DNA of 64,000 bases, taken from the NCBI GenBank assembly GCA_963819755.1, contig CAWFXB010000002.1, positions 744,001 through 808,000 on the forward strand. Direction: 5' to 3'. The number at the start of each line of letters is the position of its first letter. Position 1 is the first letter of the stretch. The DNA comes from VRUE01 sp963819755 (GTDB lineage: Bacteria > Actinomycetota > Thermoleophilia > Solirubrobacterales > 70-9). Below are positions 16,859 to 24,375 of this stretch, one piece after another. The notes beneath the pieces were generated by a model. That model searched no databases and was not told the DNA's origin. It saw only the letters and a list, made by a program, of their open reading frames with translations. Position numbers and translations under genes: made by a program.

Positions 16859-18113
16859 GACACGAGTCCTGCTCGAGCACGCCGAGGACCCGGCGCTGCG
16901 CACGATCGACGGCTACAAGGGCTACGGCGGCTACGCGACGCTGGAGAAGGCCTATCGCGAGATGGAGGCCAACGAGATCCTCAAGGAGCTCGAAGACTCC
17001 GGCCTGCGCGGGCGCGGCGGCGCCGGCTTCTCGATGGGGAAAAAGGCCTCCTTCCTGCCCCGCGGCGAGATGGCCAAGTACCTCTGCTGCAACGCCGACG
17101 AGTCCGAGCCGGGGGCGTTCAAGGACCGCGAGCTGATGCAGCGCAACCCACACCAGCTGATCGAGGGGATCGCGATCGCGGCGATCGCGGCCGACGCCGG
17201 CCACGCCTTCATCTTCATCCGCGGCGAGTACGACTCGCAGGCCGGCATCCTCGACGCCGCCGTAGCCGAAGCGTATGAGGCGGGCTACCTGGGCAAGGAC
17301 ATCCTCGGCTCCCGCCGCGACCTCGAGCTGATCGTCCACCGCGGCGCCGGCGCCTACATCTGCGGCGAGGAGACGGCGCTGCTCGACGCGCTCGAGGGCA
17401 AGCGCGGCAACCCACGACTGAAGCCCCCCTTTCCGGCGGTGCAGGGCCTCTACGGCGGGCCGACCCTGATCAACAACGTCGAGACGCTCTCCAACGTGCC
17501 GCGCATCGTCGCCCACGGCGCCGAGTGGTTCAAGGGCTTCGGCACCGAGCAGTCGCCCGGGACCAAGGTCGTCTCGGTCTCCGGCGGCGTGCGGCGGCCG
17601 GGCAACTTCGAGGTCGAGCTGGGCGTGCCGACCCGGGAGCTGATCTACGACCTCGCCGGCGGCCCGCTCGAGGGGCATGAGGTCAAGGCCTTCTATCCCG
17701 GCGGCTCCTCCTCCCCGGTCCTGACCCCTGCCGAGCTCGACCTTCCCTACTCCTTCGAGGCGATGGCCGAAGCCGGCTCGATGCTCGGCTCGGGCTCGAT
17801 CATCGTCGCCGACGACACGGTCTCGATCCCGCACATGGCGCTGCGCACGGCGCGCTTCTACCACCACGAGTCCTGCGGCAAGTGCACCCCCTGCCGCGAG
17901 GGCACCAACTGGACGGTGAAGATGCTCGAACGGGTCGTGCGCGGCGAGGCGACCCCGATGGACCTCGACATCATCAGCTCGGTCCAGGAGAACATCATGG
18001 GCCACTGCCTCTGCGTGCTCGGCGACTCGATGGCGATGCCGGTCAGCGCGATGGTGAAGAAGTTCAGGCCCGAGTTCGAGGCCGTGATGGCGGCTCAGGC
18101 GGTGGCCGCGTGA
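16851..18113 (+). CDS. nuoF: NADH-quinone oxidoreductase subunit F
   Basis: A 420-residue subunit that binds NADH, FMN and cluster N3. The nucleotide-binding region RGRGGAGFSMGKKASF is near residue 45 and the FMN/NADH loop is GAGAYICGEETAL. The cluster ligands are in SCGKCTPCREG, with a further Cys in MGHCLCVLGD. The GTG at 16851 overlaps the nuoE stop; the frame is open further upstream only as a shadow of nuoE. Confidence 0.97.
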   Translation: MPETRVLLEHAEDPALRTIDGYKGYGGYATLEKAYREMEANEILKELEDSGLRGRGGAGFSMGKKASFLPRGEMAKYLCCNADESEPGAFKDRELMQRNPHQLIEGIAIAAIAADAGHAFIFIRGEYDSQAGILDAAVAEAYEAGYLGKDILGSRRDLELIVHRGAGAYICGEETALLDALEGKRGNPRLKPPFPAVQGLYGGPTLINNVETLSNVPRIVAHGAEWFKGFGTEQSPGTKVVSVSGGVRRPGNFEVELGVPTRELIYDLAGGPLEGHEVKAFYPGGSSSPVLTPAELDLPYSFEAMAEAGSMLGSGSIIVADDTVSIPHMALRTARFYHHESCGKCTPCREGTNWTVKMLERVVRGEATPMDLDIISSVQENIMGHCLCVLGDSMAMPVSAMVKKFRPEFEAVMAAQAVAA

Positions 18114-20527
18114 GCCGCGAGGTGACGATCGTGATCGACGGCCGCGAGGTGGCCGCGAGCGAGGGTGAGATGCTGCACGACGCCGCCAAGCGCGGCGACA
18201 TCGAGATCCCGGTCTTCTGTTACGAGCCGAAACTCGGCGACCCGGTCGGCGCCTGCCGCATGTGCCTGGTCGAGGTCGAGGGAATTCCGAAACTGCAGAC
18301 CTCCTGCTCGACCCCCGTCCGCGACGGCATGGTCGTCCACACCCGCACCGAACAGGTCAAGCACGCGCAGAGCGCGGTGGTCGAGTTCCTGCTCGTCAAC
18401 CACCCGCTCGACTGCCCCGTCTGCGACAAAGGCGGCGAGTGCCCGTTGCAGGACATCACGCAGGGCTGGGGCCCCGGCAAGAGCCGCATGACCGATCAGA
18501 AGCGGCACTTCGAGAAGCCGGTCGAGCTCTCGCCGCTGGTCGCGATCGACCGCGAGCGCTGCATCCTCTGCTACCGCTGCGTGCGCTTCAGCCAAGAGGT
18601 CTCCGAGGACTCCCAACTGCAGCTCCTGGAGCGCGGCGACCGAACCTTCGTCGGCACCTTCGACGACCGCCCCTACGTCGACCCCTTCCACGGCAACATC
18701 ACCGACCTCTGCCCGGTCGGTGCGCTGACCAGTTACACCTACCGCTTCCGCGCGCGGCCCTGGGACATCGAGCAGGCCGGCTCGGTCTGCACGCTCTGCC
18801 CGAGCCAGTGCAACGTCAGCTTCACCGTCCGCGACGAGCAGGTGAAGCGGGTGATCGCCCGCGACAACCCCGACGTCGACGACGGCTGGCTTTGCGACCG
18901 CGGCCGTTACGGCTTCGAGATGTTCGCCGCAGGGGAGCGCGTGAGCGAGCCGCGGCTGCGCGGCGGCCCTGTCGAATGGGACGAGGCGATAGCCAAGGCC
19001 GCGGCTGCGCTGAAGGCCGGCGGCGCCGAGACCGCCGCGATCGTCGGCGACGCCTCCAACGAGGAGGGCTACCTGGTCCAGCGCATCCTGCGTGAGGCCC
19101 TCCGCTCGCCCCACGTCGAGTCGCGCATCTCCCGCGGCCCGAACCGCGACACGCTTCTGCAACTCGCCCAGCCCGAGCTCTCGGCCAAGGTCCGTGACAT
19201 CGACGACGCCGACGCGATCCTCCTCATCGGCAGCGACCCGCTGCACAGCTCGCCGATCCTCGACCTGCGCATCCGCAAGGCGATGCGGCGCAGCGGCGCC
19301 AAGCTGGTCGTCGCGACCGACCGCCCGACGACGCTCGACGGAGGTGCCGAGGCGGTCTACCGATACGCGCCCGGCGACGCGACCTTCACTCTCACCAAGC
19401 TCACCCAGGACGACGTTCTGCGCGATGCCGAGCGGGTCGTGGTCCTCTGGGGAGAGCGCATCGCCCGCGAGGGCGAGGGCGCGACGGTCGCCCTACTCAA
19501 CCTGGCGAGTGCCCTTGATCTGGCAGGCAAGGAGGGCGGCGGCCTCCTTGAGATCCCCGACCTGAGCAACGCCCGCGGCCTGCGCGAGGCCGGTTGCCTA
19601 CCCGACGCCGGCCCCGGCCTGACCCGACCTGCATCGAACCCCCATTTGGGGTCCGATGCAGGTCGGACCGGGAAGTCGACCGAGGAGATCCGGGCGGCGC
19701 TGGAGTCCGGCGAGCTGAAGACGCTCCTTCTCTTCGGCGCCGACCCGCTGCGCGACTTCCCGGACACCCCCGCCTGGCAACGAGCCCTCGCCGCAGCCGG
19801 CCACCTGATCGTCTTCTCCACCTTCGAGAACGCGACGACCAAAATGGCCGACATCGTCTTCCCACTCGAGACGCACGCGGAGAAAGACGGCACGGTCACC
19901 CACCCCGACGGCCGCCTCCAACGCGTGCGCCCCAGCGCCTCGCGCCCCGGCGACATCCGCCCGAACTGGGGAGTGCTCGCGGAGCTCTCGCTGGCGCTGG
20001 GACATGACACCGGGATCGCCTCCCAGCCCTCAGCCCTCGCAGCTCTCACCGACGCGGTCCCCTTCTACGACGGCATCGACGACGCCGAGATCGCAGGCCG
20101 AGGCGTCCGCTGGCAGGACCGCGACGCGGCTTCGAAGCTTCCGAACACTGAGGGGGCGTCGGGCGCAGGGTCTCCAGGAACTCCTCGCGAACGCGAGCCT
20201 GGAGACCCTGCGCCCGACGCCCTCACGCTAGGCACGTACCGCGACCTCTGGGCAGGCCCGATCACCGAGCTGAACCCGCCCTTGAAGTTCCTCCAGCCCC
20301 AACAGCGCGTCGAGCTCTCACTGCCCGACGCCGAGCGCCTCGGGCTGAGCAACGGCGACGAGGTCAAGGTCGGCGAGAACGGAAGCAGCGTGCTCGCCCG
20401 CGTGCAGATCCGGGAACGGATCGAGCAGGGCGTCTGCTTCCTGATCGAGGGCACCGCCGAGGACAACGCCAACGGCCTGCTCAACGGCTCCCCGGTCAGC
20501 GTGAAGATCGAGAAGGCCGGCGCGTGA
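18110..20527 (+). CDS. nuoG: NADH-quinone oxidoreductase subunit G
   Basis: An 805-residue iron-sulfur subunit. The N-terminal 2Fe-2S ferredoxin domain has C37, C48, C51 and a Cys in SCSTPV. Then comes the His-Cys3 cluster (HPLDCPVCDKGGEC), the next 4Fe-4S cluster (CILCYRCV) with its fourth Cys in DLCPVGAL, and a further CTLCPSQC set. The rest is a molybdopterin-oxidoreductase-like scaffold and a C-terminal MopB-type domain. Two long inverted repeats are read through in frame, at about residues 505-519 and 682-704. They add Gly/Pro/Ser-rich segments likely to form surface loops. Confidence 0.97.
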   Translation: MSREVTIVIDGREVAASEGEMLHDAAKRGDIEIPVFCYEPKLGDPVGACRMCLVEVEGIPKLQTSCSTPVRDGMVVHTRTEQVKHAQSAVVEFLLVNHPLDCPVCDKGGECPLQDITQGWGPGKSRMTDQKRHFEKPVELSPLVAIDRERCILCYRCVRFSQEVSEDSQLQLLERGDRTFVGTFDDRPYVDPFHGNITDLCPVGALTSYTYRFRARPWDIEQAGSVCTLCPSQCNVSFTVRDEQVKRVIARDNPDVDDGWLCDRGRYGFEMFAAGERVSEPRLRGGPVEWDEAIAKAAAALKAGGAETAAIVGDASNEEGYLVQRILREALRSPHVESRISRGPNRDTLLQLAQPELSAKVRDIDDADAILLIGSDPLHSSPILDLRIRKAMRRSGAKLVVATDRPTTLDGGAEAVYRYAPGDATFTLTKLTQDDVLRDAERVVVLWGERIAREGEGATVALLNLASALDLAGKEGGGLLEIPDLSNARGLREAGCLPDAGPGLTRPASNPHLGSDAGRTGKSTEEIRAALESGELKTLLLFGADPLRDFPDTPAWQRALAAAGHLIVFSTFENATTKMADIVFPLETHAEKDGTVTHPDGRLQRVRPSASRPGDIRPNWGVLAELSLALGHDTGIASQPSALAALTDAVPFYDGIDDAEIAGRGVRWQDRDAASKLPNTEGASGAGSPGTPREREPGDPAPDALTLGTYRDLWAGPITELNPPLKFLQPQQRVELSLPDAERLGLSNGDEVKVGENGSSVLARVQIRERIEQGVCFLIEGTAEDNANGLLNGSPVSVKIEKAGA
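19624..19666. repeat. In-frame hairpin insert 1 within nuoG
   Basis: Arms 19624-19642 and 19648-19666 pair at 18 of 19 positions around a 5-base loop (cattt). The hairpin is fully inside nuoG and is translated as part of TRPASNPHLGSDAGRTG, between the molybdopterin-like domain segments. The encoded residues look like a linker, not part of the conserved core. The arms start with ccgacctgcatcg, which has no relation to the other hairpins in the window. Confidence 0.8.
20154..20222. repeat. In-frame hairpin insert 2 within nuoG
   Basis: Arms 20154-20178 and 20198-20222 are a perfect 25-base inverted repeat. The 19-base loop holds a second small inverted repeat (ctcgcg/cgcgag). It encodes a Gly/Pro/Arg-rich segment including AGSPGTPREREPGDPAPDA near residues 682-704 of NuoG, just before the C-terminal domain. 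With the 19624 hairpin this is the second palindrome translated in the same gene. Confidence 0.85.
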
Positions 20528-21522
20528 TCCCGCTCGCCGACACCCAGCTCGTCGAAGCGACCTGGATCATGGTCGTCAAGTCGCTGGTGATCTTCGCCGT
20601 GATCTTCGGGATCTTGCCGCTGATGACGGTCCTCGAGCGCAAGCTGATCGGCCGCTTCCAGCACCGCTACGGGCCCAACCGGGTCGGCCCCTTCGGCATC
20701 CTGCAGCCGCTTGCCGACGTCGGCAAGCTGCTCAGCAAGGAGGCTTTCATGCCGGCGAACGCGATCAAATCGCTGTTCGTGCTGGGGCCGCTGCTGCCGG
20801 TCCTCTCCGGCGTCCTCGCCCTGGCGATCATCCCCTGGGGCAACGTCCAGGACGGCGTCGGCCTCTACGGGATCGACGTGCCGATCGGCATCCTCTACTT
20901 CTTCGCCGTCGGCTCGATCGCCTTCTACGGCGTGCTGCTGGGCGGCTGGGCCTCGGGCTCCAAATACAGCCTGCTCGGCGCGATGCGCGGCGCCGCCCAG
21001 CTGATCTCCTATGAGGTGGCGATGGGCCTGGCCCTGCTCGGCGCGATCATCATGGGCGGCTCGCTCTCGCTGGTCGACATCGTCGAGGCCCAGGGCACGA
21101 TCTGGTTCATCGTGCCGCAGTTCGCCGGCTTCCTGATCTTCATGCTCGCCGGCTTCGCCGAGACCAACCGGACGCCGTTCGACATGCCCGAGGCCGACGC
21201 CGAACTCGTTCAGGGCTTCATGACCGAGTACGGCGGCATGCGCTTCGGCAGCTTCCTCCTGGTCGAATACATGGAGATCCTCGTCGTCTCCGGGATCGCC
21301 GCAGCTGTCTTCCTCGGCGGCTGGATGGGGCCGGGGCCGGGCTGGCTCGACCCGATCTGGATGCTGGCCAAGATGATGGGCCTGGTGCTGCTCTTCATCT
21401 GGGTGCGGGCGACGCTGCCGCGACTGCGCTACGACCAGCTGATGAGCCTCGGCTGGAAGGTCCTGCTGCCGCTGGCGACGCTGAACGTCCTCGTCACCGC
21501 GGTGCTGGTGGTGGTGACGTGA
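20524..21522 (+). CDS. nuoH: NADH-quinone oxidoreductase subunit H
   Basis: A 332-residue membrane subunit with about eight helices that forms the entry to the quinone channel. It has ERKLIGRFQHRYGPNRVGP after the first helix and the loop AETNRTPFDMPEADAELVQG near the quinone gate. The GTG start overlaps the nuoG stop. The TGA at 21520-21522 is at most a few bases from the end of an IS110-family element, so nuoH is intact but no longer adjacent to nuoI. Confidence 0.97.
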   Translation: MIPLADTQLVEATWIMVVKSLVIFAVIFGILPLMTVLERKLIGRFQHRYGPNRVGPFGILQPLADVGKLLSKEAFMPANAIKSLFVLGPLLPVLSGVLALAIIPWGNVQDGVGLYGIDVPIGILYFFAVGSIAFYGVLLGGWASGSKYSLLGAMRGAAQLISYEVAMGLALLGAIIMGGSLSLVDIVEAQGTIWFIVPQFAGFLIFMLAGFAETNRTPFDMPEADAELVQGFMTEYGGMRFGSFLLVEYMEILVVSGIAAAVFLGGWMGPGPGWLDPIWMLAKMMGLVLLFIWVRATLPRLRYDQLMSLGWKVLLPLATLNVLVTAVLVVVT

Positions 21523-21533
21523 GACGTCCTGTG

Positions 21534-22739
21534 TCAACCCCCCGCCGTCTGCAGGCGGTTGAAGTTGCCATGTCGAGCGGGGTCATAGGGCTCCCGGTTC
21601 TGCCAGCAACGCCAGAGCACCCTGATCCAGGCACGGCCCAGAGTGCGGATCGCATGGGGGTGGTCTTGCCCTCTGGCCCGCGCTCTGCGGTAAACCTCGC
21701 CGGCCCAGGGATGCCAATGGCGGGTGGAGTCGGCCAGCCTGGCGACGGCGACCCGCAGGCGCTTGTCGCAGGCCCGCCTGAAGGTGGCGATGCGCAGCTT
21801 GCCGGACTCCAGGGCGACTGGGCTCATGCCAGCGTCGGCGGCCATCGTGGCCTCGGTCGGGTAGCGCTCCCGGCAGTCGCCGAGCTCGGCGATCAAGGTC
21901 GCCGGGGAGAGCGCCGTCTTGGGGTCGCGAAACAGCGCCCGGAAGATGGCCGCGTCGGGGTGGGCGGCAAGCCGCTCGCGGATCTGGGCGTCAAGCGCGG
22001 CGATCTCGGCGACGATTGGCTCCAGGGCGCCGACCAGGCCGAGGACGACCGCCCGACGTGCCTCGCACTCAGCCTTCCCCGCGGTCCCCTTGGGCGCCGC
22101 GTTCAGCCGCGCCACCAGCTCGGCGGGGTCGGTCCTGCCGCTGTAGGAGTTGCGAGCCAGGAATGCCGCCATGCGCCCGGCACCCAGGCCTCTGGTGTCA
22201 CCGGGACTCGGATAGCGCTTGATGAAGGCCAGCGAGATCGGGCTGTCGAGCGCGGCAAAGATCAGCGCCCCGGGCCAGAAGGCCTGCAGTTGGGCGCGCA
22301 GCTGGTTGGCGAGCTCCACCCGCACCCCGACCAGGCCCTCGCGGGCCCGGGTCAGCGCCTTCAGCGCCTTGGTCTCCTCGCCGTCGGGCACCAGCGCCCG
22401 GAAGCGGTGGGCGTCGGTGCGGGCCAACTCGGCCAAGACGTAGGCGTCGAAGCGATCGGACTTGCCGTGGGCGACCGCGAAGCGGGCACGGGCGGCTTTG
22501 ACCTGATTGGGGTGGATCGCCAACACCTCCAGGCCGGCGGCGAGCAGGCGCTCGACCAGGATGCCGTCGGGGCGCTCGATCGCCACCCGAACTACGCCGT
22601 GCCTCTCGAGCCCGCGCGCCAGCTCGGTGAGCCCACGTTCGTCATGGGTGACGGAGAAGCGCTCATTGACGCGCCCCTCTTCGCTGATGCAGACCTCATG
22701 GGCCTCGGCGGCCCAGTCGATTCCCGCGGTTGGTGCCAT
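21534..22739 (-). CDS. IS110 family transposase (DEDD recombinase)
   Basis: A 401-residue transposase. The N-terminal RuvC-like domain has the DEDD set at D8 (GIDWA), E55 (VAIERPDG), D95 and D98 (SDRFDAY). A central helical region follows. The C-terminal Transposase_20 domain contains GMSPVALESGKLR, whose Ser-Gly pair holds the expected catalytic serine, then the helical LRVAVARLA segment. The protein looks complete. Recombinases of this family are guided by a bridge RNA made from the element's own non-coding end. Here the non-coding end lies upstream of the gene at 22740-22995. Confidence 0.96.
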   Translation of the reverse strand: MAPTAGIDWAAEAHEVCISEEGRVNERFSVTHDERGLTELARGLERHGVVRVAIERPDGILVERLLAAGLEVLAIHPNQVKAARARFAVAHGKSDRFDAYVLAELARTDAHRFRALVPDGEETKALKALTRAREGLVGVRVELANQLRAQLQAFWPGALIFAALDSPISLAFIKRYPSPGDTRGLGAGRMAAFLARNSYSGRTDPAELVARLNAAPKGTAGKAECEARRAVVLGLVGALEPIVAEIAALDAQIRERLAAHPDAAIFRALFRDPKTALSPATLIAELGDCRERYPTEATMAADAGMSPVALESGKLRIATFRRACDKRLRVAVARLADSTRHWHPWAGEVYRRARARGQDHPHAIRTLGRAWIRVLWRCWQNREPYDPARHGNFNRLQTAGG

Positions 22740-22784
22740 GCTTCCTCCTCGGTCGATTCACGTCGGCTGGCTGCCGGCCACGAG

Positions 22785-22985
22785 GAGCCGTTGCGCGTGC
22801 TCATAGGGTGGCGTTTACCGGCGCCACGTCCTGTTGGCGCTTCTGGCACCTCGCACCGCCGGGAGGCGCTGGTCTCACGCGGGCCGTCTGTGCGGCTAGC
22901 GAGCGTGGCGCTCTCCCGGCGGGGGTCGGCTTCTCTATGCGTTCCCCCGGGATCTTCGACGGCCTCGCTGCGCTCGGCCTCTCAA
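22785..22985 (-). ncRNA. Candidate IS110 bridge RNA
   Basis: Read on the minus strand 5' to 3'. A first stem-loop pairs cggggg/cccccg (22920-22949). A second structure has a 9-bp stem, 22913-22921 with 22857-22865, a large internal loop and an apical hairpin gccg-cacaga-cggc. A third has an apical hairpin ggcg/cgcc with loop ccgguaaa. In the 3' side of the second loop, CGUGAGAC (22872-22879) equals plus-strand 21518-21525 at the nuoH side. In the 5' side of the third, ACAGGACGU (22826-22834) equals minus-strand 21524-21532. These fit target-right and donor-left guides sharing a GT core. A target-left guide was not found. RNA ends are approximate. Confidence 0.55.
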
Positions 22986-23014
22986 TCTCAGGAGAACAAA
23001 GGGGAGGTTGGCCT

Positions 23015-23560
23015 ATGAGCGAGCAGTTCCCCTACCTGAAGGACGACAGCGTGGTCGAGGTCCAGCGCGGGCCGGAGCCAGGCGGGGTCGGCGGCGCCTA
23101 CCGCGCCTTCGGCGAGACGCTGCGCGGGCTGAAGACGACGATGGCACGGCTGATCGAGGGGCCGCTGACGATCCAGTACCCGGAGGAGAAGACGCCCGTC
23201 TACCCGCGCTTCCGCGGCCGCCACAAACTCCACAAGTTCGAGGACACGGGCCTGGAGAAGTGCGTCGGCTGCTCGCTCTGCGCCGCCGCCTGCCCCGCCG
23301 ACTGCATCCGCGTCGTCGCCGCCGAGAACATCCCCGGCGAGCGCGTCTCCGCCGGCGAGCGCTACGCCGCCGTCTACGAGATCAACCTCTCGCGCTGCAT
23401 CTTCTGCGGCTACTGCGAGATCGCCTGCCCCTTCGACGCGATCACGATGGGCCACGACTACGAGATGGCCGACTACGACCGCGAAAACCTGATCTTCACC
23501 AAGGAGATGCTGCTCGCCGAGCCGCTCGAGCGGACGCCGCTGAAAGCCGAGGGCGAGTAA
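23015..23560 (+). CDS. nuoI: NADH-quinone oxidoreductase subunit I
   Basis: A 181-residue ferredoxin-type subunit. Two 4Fe-4S clusters (N6a and N6b) are bound by CVGCSLCAAACP and CIFCGYCEIACP. The start ATG at 23015 has a strong ribosome site (ggggagg, 7 bases upstream), whereas most nuo genes here rely on overlap with the previous gene. The IS110 element lies immediately upstream, so nuoI-N may depend on read-through from nuoH across the element or on a promoter in its leader. Confidence 0.97.
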   Translation: MSEQFPYLKDDSVVEVQRGPEPGGVGGAYRAFGETLRGLKTTMARLIEGPLTIQYPEEKTPVYPRFRGRHKLHKFEDTGLEKCVGCSLCAAACPADCIRVVAAENIPGERVSAGERYAAVYEINLSRCIFCGYCEIACPFDAITMGHDYEMADYDRENLIFTKEMLLAEPLERTPLKAEGE

Positions 23561-24079
23561 GTGGAAGCGGTGCTGTTCTTCGCTGCGGCGATCGGCGCCC
23601 TCGGCGGCGCGATCGGGGTCGTCGCCATGCGCAACCCCTTCTACAGCGTGCTGGCGCTGATCGTCCACCTCTTCTCGCTCGCCGTGCTCTTCCTGCTGCT
23701 CAGCTCGGCCTTCGTGGCCGCCGCCCAGGTGGTCGTCTACGCGGGCGCGGTGATGGTCCTCTACGTCTTCGTGGTCGCCTACGTCGGCGGCGGCGAGGAG
23801 TCAGCCTGGGAGCCGATCCCCGGCCAGCAATTCATCGCCCCGCTCCTCGGCATCGCCATCTTCATAGAGCTCGCGGTAGCCGTCCTAGCCTCGTCCCTCC
23901 TGGCTCTCGGCCAAAAGGGGCCGGACGTGAAGCCCGGCTTCGGCGACCCGGCCGGAATCGGCCACCTGCTGCTCGAAAAGTTCCTGCTGCCCTTCGAGGC
24001 GAGCTCGATCCTGCTCCTGCTCGCCGCAGTCGGAGCAATTGTCCTCGCCAGCCGCAGGCGTGAAGGCGAGTCCGCATGA
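23561..24079 (+). CDS. nuoJ: NADH-quinone oxidoreductase subunit J
   Basis: A 172-residue membrane subunit with five helices. The third helix region VVVYAGAVMVLYVFVVAYVGG matches the conserved pi-bulge helix of NuoJ that links quinone chemistry to proton movement. The GTG start directly follows the nuoI stop with no gap. The end overlaps nuoK by 4 bases. Confidence 0.95.
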   Translation: MEAVLFFAAAIGALGGAIGVVAMRNPFYSVLALIVHLFSLAVLFLLLSSAFVAAAQVVVYAGAVMVLYVFVVAYVGGGEESAWEPIPGQQFIAPLLGIAIFIELAVAVLASSLLALGQKGPDVKPGFGDPAGIGHLLLEKFLLPFEASSILLLLAAVGAIVLASRRREGESA

Positions 24080-24375
24080 ACATCGAGTGGTACATCGTCC
24101 TCTCCTCGCTGCTCTTCGCGGTAGGCGCGATGGGCATCCTGATCCGCCGCAGCCCGGTCGTGATCCTGCTCTGCCTCGAGCTGATGCTCAACGCCGGCAA
24201 CCTCGCCCTGGTCGCCTTCAGCCGCATGGTCGGCAACCAGCAGGGGCAGGTCTTCGCCATCGTCGTGATGGTCGTCGCCGCCTGCGAGGTCGTCATCGGC
24301 CTCGGCCTGATCGTCGCGATCTTCCGCCGCAAGCTGCCGCTCGACGTCGATGAGCTGCGGGAGCTGCGCGGATGA
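24076..24375 (+). CDS. nuoK: NADH-quinone oxidoreductase subunit K
   Basis: A 99-residue, three-helix membrane subunit related to MrpC. It contains the conserved buried glutamates in LCLELMLNAGN and VVAACEVVIGLGL, which belong to the proton path near NuoJ and NuoN. Length is standard. It overlaps both neighbours by 4 bases. Confidence 0.97.
   Translation: MNIEWYIVLSSLLFAVGAMGILIRRSPVVILLCLELMLNAGNLALVAFSRMVGNQQGQVFAIVVMVVAACEVVIGLGLIVAIFRRKLPLDVDELRELRG

Larger units (their letters stand above)
21526..22995 (-). mobile_element. IS110-family insertion element between nuoH and nuoI
   Basis: The element holds one transposase gene and a leader of about 250 bases. The nuoH-side end is placed near 21524-21526: the sequence just inside reads, in transposase sense, gttgacacaggac. 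The other end is less certain. The dinucleotide AC at 21524-21525 and again at 22996-22997 fits a duplicated core. Removing what lies between would join nuoH to the strong ribosome site ggggagg of nuoI by a normal short spacer. There are no terminal inverted repeats, as usual for this family. The element lies opposite to the operon. Confidence 0.75.

Noticed and set aside
21519..23018. Plus-strand open frame running through the IS110 element
   Set aside because: Antisense to the transposase; the minus-strand frame has the DEDD residues and Ser-Gly motif.
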